A DNA stretch of 64,000 nucleotides from Nocardioides piscis. Its GTDB lineage: Bacteria > Actinomycetota > Actinomycetes > Propionibacteriales > Nocardioidaceae. Below, in pieces: positions 58,459-64,000 of this stretch. The stretch spans positions 3,039,001-3,103,000 of the forward strand of contig NZ_CP049866.1 in assembly GCF_011300215.1 (NCBI RefSeq), written 5' to 3'. The first letter of the stretch is position 1, and each line of letters begins with the position of its first letter. The notes beneath the pieces were generated by a model that did no database searches, was not told the DNA's origin, and saw nothing but the letters and a program-made list of their open reading frames with translations. A program made the position numbers and the translations under genes.

Positions 58459-58801
58459 GTCGTCTCAAGACTCGCCGACCGCGGTCTAGCCGCGGCTCTT
58501 CGGCTATTTTTGCCATTCCGTGACATTTGTTACCGTTCTGTGGCACTCTCGTGGTCAGTCCAGGAAGGCAACGTCGAGCATGAGTCGACGTGCCAGCTTG
58601 GGCGGACATAGCGAGCAGTTTCTCTGAAACCGAGATTTCAGGCAGATCCTATGACTACTGTCCGGTAAACGTTCCTCTGCTCCACCCTTTTGGACGCCCA
58701 CGGAGGGCGACCGGCTACTCGGACCGAGTCATCGCACAGTCGGCCGGGACCGCACTCAGATCCCAGCCCAACACCCCCCAGCACCCTTTTGTGGAGTTCC
58801 T
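58459..58801. other. 343-base gap with terminator and structured leader
   Basis: No gene is visible. It holds the terminator of the YbhB-like gene (58488-58511), an AT-richer promoter-like stretch (TTGTTACCGT near 58527-58536), and two hairpins that would lie in the leader of the CAP-domain gene: 58567-58594 (ACGTCGA/TCGACGT, extended by GGC/GCC with a bulged A) and 58624-58641 (CTGAAA/TTTCAG). Confidence 0.5.
58488..58511 (+). terminator. Intrinsic terminator after the YbhB-like gene
   Basis: AGCCG (58488-58492) pairs with CGGCT (58501-58505), followed by ATTTTTG, one of the few real T-runs in the window. Confidence 0.65.
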
Positions 58802-59308
58802 GTGAAGTTTGTTCGTACCCTCCTCATGCTCGCGCTCGCGACCATCGCGGGCACGACCAGCCTCGTCGGCACCCCGGCGCATGCCGACCTGTCCCGCGTG
58901 CCGACCACTGTCGTCGACGTGGTGGCACGCAGTGGGCCCGCGTTCGAGGCCCAGGTCATGGTGGAGATCAACCGAGCTCGAGTGGCAGCCGGCCAGCCCC
59001 CTGTGCGGTTCTTCGACTCCTGCGTCGAGCGCATGGCCACCTCGTGGGGCAACCGGATCGCCCGCACCGGTGAGCTCGCCCACCGCGACCAGCGTCGGGT
59101 CCTCGGCCGGTGCGACCAGTCCTGGGCTGGCGAGAACCTCATCCGCAGCGAGGGGCTCGACGCCCGAACGATCGTCCGGGCGTGGCTCGACTCACCCGCC
59201 CACCGCGCGGTGCTGCTCAAGCGGCGCGCGACACTGGCCGGAGTCGCTGTCGTTCTCGACGGTCAGGGCCGTCAGGTCGGCGTGCTCAACCTTGCCGACG
59301 CCAACTGA
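58802..59308 (+). CDS. Secreted CAP (SCP/PR1) domain protein
   Basis: A 168-residue secreted protein: a signal peptide (KFVRTLLMLALATIAGTTSLVGTPAHA, cut after AHA near residue 29) and a small CAP domain. Seen: VEINRARVAAGQPPVRFFDSC at the start of the domain, LAHRD with a conserved His, WAGENLI and WLDSPAHRAVLL, the three usual CAP blocks. CAP proteins are extracellular with varied and mostly unknown roles. GTG at 58802; no strong ribosome binding site is seen, and a long leader with hairpins precedes it. Confidence 0.9.
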   Translation: MKFVRTLLMLALATIAGTTSLVGTPAHADLSRVPTTVVDVVARSGPAFEAQVMVEINRARVAAGQPPVRFFDSCVERMATSWGNRIARTGELAHRDQRRVLGRCDQSWAGENLIRSEGLDARTIVRAWLDSPAHRAVLLKRRATLAGVAVVLDGQGRQVGVLNLADAN

Positions 59309-59320
59309 CTCGTCCCTTCC

Positions 59321-59991
59321 TCACACGGGGTGGGCGATGACCACGACGTTGCTCTCGTAGGACACCCCGTTCCAGTCCTCGCACGTCACCAGGACGAGCC
59401 GCCCCCGGACCCGCTGGCTGAACAGTCGCTCGGCTGACGCCGCGATGCGGGACTTGACGAAGACCTCGACCCTGCTGACCCGATAGGCGATCGACCCCGC
59501 CTCGGTCGTGACCGTGACCGACTGACCTTGCCGCAACGTCTCGAGGTGGTCCAGGGCTCCCCCTCCCGCGTGCACCGTGTGCCCGGTGACCAAGGCGCTC
59601 CCCCGGCGGGCGCCGGGCACTGCACCCTCGGCCCACCAGCCGAGGACCTGAGGGTCGTCAGGCGGAACCAGCGTGCTTGCTTCGAGCTCGATGGGAATCA
59701 CCTCGACATCGATTCCCAGCGCGTCGACCTCCACCCGTCGGGGGGGTGCCGCGGCCTGGTGCCGTCGGGGCTCGGGGATCGGGATGGTTGCCGGACGCAC
59801 AGGTCCGAGCACCGGTCGAGCCGGAGCCGGTGGCACCACCTCCGGCCGGGATGGGGCCCTGCTGACCTGCGACTGCGGCTGCGGGGGTCCAGGACGTAGT
59901 CGAGGACCAGCACCCCCGCGCACACCGCGAGGCCGGCCGCGGCGAGCCCAAGGCTCCCGCGGCCGGCCCGTCGTGCGCGGTGGCTAGTCAC
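59321..59991 (-). CDS. Class F sortase, frameshifted
   Basis: A cell-wall sorting transpeptidase of about 223 residues when repaired. The N-terminal membrane anchor (GSLGLAAAGLAVCAGVLVLDYVL) is in one frame and the Pro-rich linker plus catalytic domain in another; one more base in the G-run 59883-59887 joins VLDPPQPQSQ. Catalytic residues are seen: His in VTGHTVHAGG, Cys in LVLVTCEDWNG, and a candidate Arg just before it. GTG 59991 overlaps the stop of the polyproline protein gene, its likely substrate. Sequencing error is the likely cause of the break. Confidence 0.85.
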
Positions 59992-60757
59992 CTCCCCTGA
60001 CGCGTCGCGTTGCCACCGAGGCGAACCCGAGCAGCAACGCGAGCAGTCCGGTGCCCGCTGCCCATGCCAGGCGCGTGTCAGCCTGGGTGGCAACCGGCGT
60101 TCCGGCCATGCCGGCAGCCACCGACGTGGGCACAGGAGCTGCAGCCGGAGCCACGGCCTGTGCGCCGAGCACCTCAGGGGCCGGGGCCGACTCGACCTCG
60201 TTGGCGGGCTTCGCCTTGTTCGGCTTGTCCGGCTGGGACGCCTGCTCCCCCAGGACCTCGTTCTCCACCACCAGCGGCGGCGGAGGCGGAGGCGGCGGAG
60301 GCGGCGGAGGCGGCGGAGGAGGCGGCGGCGGCGGCGGTGGCGGCGGCGGCGGAGGTGGCGGCGGAGGTGGCGGCGGAGGCGGCGGCGGAGGCGGCGGAGG
60401 CGGAGGCGGAGGTGGCGGCGGCGCCGGGCACGCCGGAGCTCCTACCGAGGGTTCGTCCGTCTGGCCGGCGCCCCGAGTGGGAGATTCGGCGATCACGAGC
60501 GAGCGCCCCTGCGCATCCGCGAACTCATACCCGACGAGCTGTGCCGCTGTCTTTCCGGCGGAGCCGGGAATCGCGGTGACCGCGACCTCGATCGGGTTCT
60601 GACCGGTCTGGAGGATCTCGCCCTCACCGGGTGTGGTGACGTACTTGCAGACGAAGACCTTCTCCGTTGCATCCGCTACCGCGGACACTCCGAAGACCCC
60701 CGTCATCGATGCCACCGCCGCGACCGAGAGGGCAACAACGCCGCGCTTGGCATTCAT
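59984..60757 (-). CDS. Surface protein with a 49-residue polyproline tract
   Basis: A 257-residue secreted protein. A signal peptide (to about residue 28, SAVADA) is followed by a small domain (EKVFVCKYVTTPGEGEILQTG to AESPTRG) seen in other actinobacterial surface proteins, then 49 consecutive prolines (60275-60421), an Ala/Pro-rich region, and a C-terminal hydrophobic helix with a basic tail (ASVATRRVRGGD), as in sortase substrates. I find no LPxTG; LAWAAGTG stands where it should be. The polyproline would form a stiff rod through the wall. Ribosome binding site GGAAAGG precedes the ATG. Coupled to the sortase gene by an 8-base overlap. Confidence 0.85.
   Translation of the reverse strand: MNAKRGVVALSVAAVASMTGVFGVSAVADATEKVFVCKYVTTPGEGEILQTGQNPIEVAVTAIPGSAGKTAAQLVGYEFADAQGRSLVIAESPTRGAGQTDEPSVGAPACPAPPPPPPPPPPPPPPPPPPPPPPPPPPPPPPPPPPPPPPPPPPPPPPPPPLVVENEVLGEQASQPDKPNKAKPANEVESAPAPEVLGAQAVAPAAAPVPTSVAAGMAGTPVATQADTRLAWAAGTGLLALLLGFASVATRRVRGGD
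60275..60421 (-). repeat. Triplet repeat coding for 49 prolines
   Basis: 147 bases of GGN triplets on the plus strand (CCN on the coding strand), mostly GGC and GGA with some GGT. The length is counted from the printed sequence and may be wrong in either direction, since such tracts assemble poorly. Confidence 0.9.
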
Positions 60758-61162
60758 GTTCGTGGCCTTTCCAGCAGGCCATCAGTAGCAGTCGAGAACG
60801 GCCTTGCCGCCATGCCGAAGGACTCAGTCGCTGGGACCGGTTGTCCGGACGTACGGTCTGCCTTCCTCGAGCGAGGCTGAGCGAGTGATCGCATCAGCTT
60901 CTCCTCTCCCCGGCGTCGTTGCCGGAGCTCTCGAGTTGCGCGTCACGAATGTGACTACTCCATCGAGTGAACGCCTCAACCGACCAAGAAGCCACGAATG
61001 TGCTCGGTGGTCCAGACAGCAGCGCCCGAAGGCGGACAGAAGCGCCACCCGGAGGGGTGTCGCATCCATCCGAACGGGTGGTCTAGTCCCCCGTTGCGGC
61101 CGGCCCGGGAGTCGGAGCAATGTGGCCGACGACCCGCATTCTCGGACAGAGGGAGAAACTCC
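60758..61162. other. 405-base gap between divergent surface-protein genes
   Basis: No gene is convincing here. It holds the ribosome binding site of the polyproline gene (minus strand, near 60763-60770), a small dyad GTCAC-GAAT-GTGAC at 60942-60955, and the ribosome binding site AGGGAG at 61150-61155 for the next plus-strand gene. Promoters must lie here but none is clear. Confidence 0.5.
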
Positions 61163-61827
61163 ATGAAGCTTCGCGCGCCCACCTATGCCGAGGTCGCATC
61201 GACCTTGGCGCTGACGCTTGCGCTTGGCACCGGTGGTGCCTATGCCGCCGCACAGATCACGTCCTTGGACATCGCCAAGAACGCCGTCACGACCAAGCAC
61301 ATCAAGAACGGGACGGTCAAGGAGAAGGACCTGAACAAGGCGGTCAAGACCAAGCTCAACGCGTCGAGCACCGGCGTGGCCGGCCCGGCGGGACCCAAGG
61401 GGGCGACCGGTGCCACCGGGCCGGCCGGAGCGCAGGGCCCACGCGGCTTCAGCGCCTGGGACGCGATCCCCAGTGGGGTGACGGTCAAGGGCCAGGAATA
61501 CATGGACATCGACGGCGCCGCACCCATCAACGTGACCATGCCTGCCGCGGCCCCCGCACCGTTGAGCAACGCGACCATCAACATGGCGGCCGACGGATCC
61601 GCCAGCACCGTGGACGACGACGCGACCTGCACCGGCAGCTACGCCAATCCGACGGCCCCCGCTGGGAAGGTGTGCGTTTACCACGACGGCTTCGGCCTCG
61701 GGACGCGACCAACGTCCAGGGGCTCGCGTGGTCCAACTCAAACCTGCGGACCCGAGGGTTCTACGTCAACATCTTGGGCGGCACTGCAGGCAACTACTAC
61801 TTCACCTGGGCCTACACCGCCCCGTGA
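61163..61827 (+). CDS. Secreted protein with short collagen-like segment, frameshifted
   Basis: About 221 residues when repaired. A signal-like hydrophobic start (STLALTLALGTGGAYAAAQI) leads to a helical part (AKNAVTTKHIKNGTVKEKDLN), a short Gly-X-Y run (GPAGPKGATGATGPAGAQGP) and a beta-rich domain. This is a common actinobacterial layout of unknown function. The end (LAWSNSNLRTRGFYVNILGG to WAYTAP) is in another frame; one more G in the run 61700-61702 restores GLGDATNVQG. AGGGAG 7 bases before the ATG sets the start. Confidence 0.82.
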
Positions 61828-61848
61828 CGCTCTACTCATGAGCTCGGC

Positions 61849-61879
61849 GCGTCGACCCGGCCCGCGGCCGGGTCGACGC
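61849..61879. terminator. Bidirectional hairpin terminator
   Basis: Perfect 14-bp stem GCGTCGACCCGGCC (61849-61862) with its complement at 61866-61879, loop CGC, between the convergent collagen-like and SpoIIE-type genes. Confidence 0.75.
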
Positions 61880-61890
61880 CCGAGTCGCTC

Positions 61891-63072
61891 TCAGGACCGC
61901 GAAGACGGCACGCGCGGCGGGAATCCCCAGCGACTCGCAGGGCGTCGCGCCGCCTCCCTGAGGGCCTCTGCCTCCGCGTCGATCCGCTCGATGATCAGCA
62001 CCGCGCGGTCGTCCTGCCCGCGCGGGATGTGGCGCAGGATCCGTTCGGGAGCGCCCACGAAGCCCGGCTCCACCGCCTCCTTGGCAGCACCCATCAGCCA
62101 CTCGATGCCTGCGTCGACGTCGCGGCCTCGGGCCTCTACGACCCCGTCGGTGTAGAACATCAGCGCCTCGCCCGGCGCCAGCTGCCCGGTGCTGCACTCG
62201 AAGTCGGCGTCCTCGACCACACCCAGGGCCATCCCGCGTGCGCGGTCCAGGACCCACTCCTGTTCGCGCGGCCGCCAGTGCAGCGCCGGCGGGTGGCCGG
62301 CGCTCGTGACCACGAAGTCTCCACTGCGAAGGTCGAGCAGCAGGTGTACGGCGGTGGCGAACGACTCCTCGGAGTTCTGCCGCAGCAAGAAGGCGTTGGC
62401 CGCTCCCATCAGCTCCTGCGGCGGCATGGCCCCGATGAGGCCACCGAGCGCGCCGGCGAACTGGAGTGCCTGCGGACCGACTGCGACGCCCTTCCCGCAC
62501 ACGTCGACCAGGACCATCTCCAGATGCCTGCCGTCGCTGTGGTCGGCGACCAGGAAGTCGCCCGCGTAGCGAGCGCCGTGCGCGGTGAGCATGGTCGACT
62601 GGGAGCGCCAGCCCTCGGGCAGCTCCGGGATCACGCCTTGCGCCTGCAGCCGGTCACGCAGGTTGGCGAGGAGCTGCTCGCTGAGCGCCACCGGCAGGCC
62701 CGACCGGTGCCCCCGGGACTGGTGGATGACCAGCCCCATCGACAGGACCAGCATGATGATCGCGGCGATGCGTGTTCCGTTCAGCTCGCCCGCGTGGTCG
62801 CTGGTCAGGACAGCCGCCAACCAGATCACGATGGAGAGCAGCGCCAACGGCGCGAACCTCAGCACCAGCACCCCGAGGATGAGCCACACGAACCAGACCG
62901 CGAAGGGCATCATGTTGGTCGTCCACGCGACCGCGAAGCACGCCGCGACGCCGACCAGGAAGACGCCCAGGACATAGGCCTGGCTGCCGTGTGACCCTGT
63001 TCTCCAGCTGGCGACGCGCGCGTCGACATAGGCGGACATGGCTGTCCACACCCGCGTCAGTCCACTCGCCAC
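61891..63072 (-). CDS. Membrane-bound SpoIIE-type PP2C phosphatase
   Basis: A 393-residue protein. About four membrane helices fill residues 32-122, and the cytoplasmic C-terminal part is a SpoIIE/RsbU-type phosphatase (GDFLVADHSDGRHLEMVLVDVCGKGV, TAVHLLLDLRSGDFVVTSAGHPP, LMFYTDGVVEARG, and DDRAVLIIERI at the end) with the metal-binding Asp residues. Such enzymes dephosphorylate anti-sigma antagonists in stress control. No anti-sigma partner is next to it. GTG 63072 follows TAGGCT by 6 bases. Confidence 0.9.
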   Translation of the reverse strand: MASGLTRVWTAMSAYVDARVASWRTGSHGSQAYVLGVFLVGVAACFAVAWTTNMMPFAVWFVWLILGVLVLRFAPLALLSIVIWLAAVLTSDHAGELNGTRIAAIIMLVLSMGLVIHQSRGHRSGLPVALSEQLLANLRDRLQAQGVIPELPEGWRSQSTMLTAHGARYAGDFLVADHSDGRHLEMVLVDVCGKGVAVGPQALQFAGALGGLIGAMPPQELMGAANAFLLRQNSEESFATAVHLLLDLRSGDFVVTSAGHPPALHWRPREQEWVLDRARGMALGVVEDADFECSTGQLAPGEALMFYTDGVVEARGRDVDAGIEWLMGAAKEAVEPGFVGAPERILRHIPRGQDDRAVLIIERIDAEAEALREAARRPASRWGFPPRVPSSRS

Positions 63073-63078
63073 CTCGCG

Positions 63079-63084
63079 AGCCTA
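63079..63084 (-). promoter_or_regulatory. -10 element (TAGGCT), leaderless promoter
   Basis: Minus-strand TAGGCT 6 bases before the GTG at 63072. Confidence 0.5.
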
Positions 63085-63152
63085 GGGCGCGATCTCGTCC
63101 GGCGAAGCGGAATGCACGGAACCGTGGCGGCCCTGTCCCGATCACTGCCGGT

Positions 63153-63158
63153 TAGGGT
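63153..63158 (+). promoter_or_regulatory. -10 element (TAGGGT), leaderless promoter
   Basis: TAGGGT 7 bases before the ATG at 63166. Confidence 0.5.
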
Positions 63159-63165
63159 CACGCCC

Positions 63166-64000
63166 ATGCCGACCGACGAGATCCCGGACATCCTCGGCGA
63201 GCCCTACACCCAGCTGACCATCGAGCTCCCGGACGACAGCGAGGGCGCAGTGGTGACCACGCTGGTCCACCGACCGTCCCCCAGCCCGTCCGGTCGCGCT
63301 GTCATCCACGTCCATGGGTTTGCCGACTACTTCTTCCACACCGAGTATGCCGAGTGGTGGACCGAGCGGGGCTACGACTTCTACGCCGTCGACCTGCGCA
63401 AGTACGGCCGATCGCTGCGTGAGCACCAGACCCCCAACTTCATCGAGGACCTCTCGCACTACTTCGAGGACCTCGACGCCGTGTGGGACGTCGTCACCGG
63501 ACGGCACGACTCCGTGGTGGCCACCGCCCACTCGACGGGAGCACTGGTGCTGTCCCTGTGGCTGCATGACCGGCGGCCCGCCCAGCTCGCCGGGGTGTTC
63601 CTCAACTCGCCCTGGCTCGACATGCAGGGCTCTGCCTGGCTGCGCTCGCTGCCCGGCAAGGCGGCCTTGGACCGGATCGGTGCCAGGCAGCCACGACTGG
63701 TGATCCCGCGCACCGTGACCGGCGTCTATGGCAGATCGCTCCACCGCGACCACCAGGGCGAGTTCGACTACGACCTCACCTGGAAGCCGCTCCAGTCGTT
63801 TCCCCTCCATGTCGGCTGGTTGCGTGCCATCAGGCGCGGGCACGCACAGCTGCACCGCGGCCTCGACCTTCCCGCCCCGGTCCTGGTCCTGTCATCGGTG
63901 CGGTCGTCCTCCCCCACCGAGCTCGGCGAGGACGCACACACCACAGACATCGTGCTCGACGTGCGACAGATCCGGCGCTGGGCGTCGTCGCTCGGTCCCC
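63166..64000 (+). CDS. Alpha/beta hydrolase (serine aminopeptidase S33/lysophospholipase-like), cut by the window edge
   Basis: The first 278 codons of an alpha/beta hydrolase, open to the last base. Seen: the oxyanion region HVHGFADYFF, DLRKYGRS, and the nucleophile elbow AHSTGALV (Ser in an H-S-T-G form of GxSxG). This matches the monoacylglycerol lipase/lysophospholipase branch, which takes fatty acids off monoacylglycerols or lysolipids. The catalytic His would lie beyond the window. ATG 63166 follows TAGGGT by 7 bases. Confidence 0.85.
   Translation, partial: MPTDEIPDILGEPYTQLTIELPDDSEGAVVTTLVHRPSPSPSGRAVIHVHGFADYFFHTEYAEWWTERGYDFYAVDLRKYGRSLREHQTPNFIEDLSHYFEDLDAVWDVVTGRHDSVVATAHSTGALVLSLWLHDRRPAQLAGVFLNSPWLDMQGSAWLRSLPGKAALDRIGARQPRLVIPRTVTGVYGRSLHRDHQGEFDYDLTWKPLQSFPLHVGWLRAIRRGHAQLHRGLDLPAPVLVLSSVRSSSPTELGEDAHTTDIVLDVRQIRRWASSLGP

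Noticed and set aside
58459..58801. Cyclic-di-AMP (ydaO) riboswitch, which often precedes secreted wall proteins in actinobacteria
   Set aside because: Hairpins are present, but I cannot align the conserved ydaO blocks. Kept only as an unassigned structured leader.
60275..60421. Short tandem repeats resembling a CRISPR or VNTR array
   Set aside because: Units are 3 bases with no spacers, and the frame is kept as polyproline codons in a complete gene.
60942..60955. GTCAC-GAAT-GTGAC as a CRP site
   Set aside because: CRP sites read TGTGA-N6-TCACA; this dyad has the half-sites in the reverse orientation and a 4-base spacer.

Overview
The window is chromosomal DNA of a high-GC actinomycete, most likely a member of the Nocardioidaceae (Nocardioides-like). 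The basis is strongly GC-biased third codon positions, a mycothiol gene (mshC), a PAC2 protein, DUF3090 and DUF5703 proteins, a GuaB1-type enzyme, a PknG-type kinase, a TreT-like glycosyltransferase and a class F sortase. Family-level placement is inference. There is no rRNA, IS element, prophage, CRISPR array or toxin-antitoxin pair that I can support. Two tRNA genes are present, Leu(GAG) and Gly(TCC).

Layout. 1-3967: a coupled minus-strand lipid operon (PlsB-like, HAD-PlsC fusion, WS/DGAT) that could take glycerol-3-phosphate to triacylglycerol. 4119-12897: a broken histidine phosphatase, metH, a PAC2 protein, then the conserved mshC / SCO1664-like / DUF3090 / phosphatase set. 12930-18592: corA, an MFS transporter, uppP, an aldo/keto reductase, DUF5703 and an M20 peptidase. 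18683-25740: tRNA-Leu, a membrane protein, a TreT-like enzyme divergent from a tandem universal stress protein with DevR/DosR-like boxes nearby, then a flavodoxin and an ABC exporter with a doubled permease. 25790-33605: a family A DNA polymerase, a GAF histidine kinase, an Rpf, a GTPase, a cold-shock protein, a haloalkane dehalogenase, an LmeA-like protein and tRNA-Gly.

33798-46493 is the most interesting block: eleven tightly packed co-directional genes, several coupled by 4-base start/stop overlaps. They are TelA, an XpaC-like helical protein, an AAA+ ATPase, a GlnX-like membrane sensor, a GlnH-like lipoprotein, a helical protein of unknown function, a PknG-type kinase, a PP2C phosphatase, a vWA protein, an FHA protein and a LysR-type effector-binding domain without a DNA-binding domain. 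Kinase, phosphatase and FHA protein share zinc-knuckle modules, and the vWA protein ends in three T-x-R-(L/I)-(K/R)-K motifs. The set reads as a solute-sensing Ser/Thr phosphorylation circuit joined to a tellurite/anion-resistance and ATPase module.

46490-64000: a nucleosidase and GuaB1, a PLP decarboxylase, chrA, an acyl-CoA dehydrogenase pair behind a perfect palindrome, peptide deformylase, a TrmH methyltransferase and a siroheme/cobalamin methyltransferase, secreted and surface proteins (CAP domain, a 49-residue polyproline protein with its sortase, a collagen-like protein), a SpoIIE phosphatase and a partial hydrolase.

Two window-wide patterns matter to a reader. Seven single-base deletions, all in G/C runs, break six otherwise normal genes, which points to sequencing error. 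At least seventeen genes have a TANNNT -10 element only 6-8 bases before the start codon, which points to leaderless mRNAs and decides several starts.
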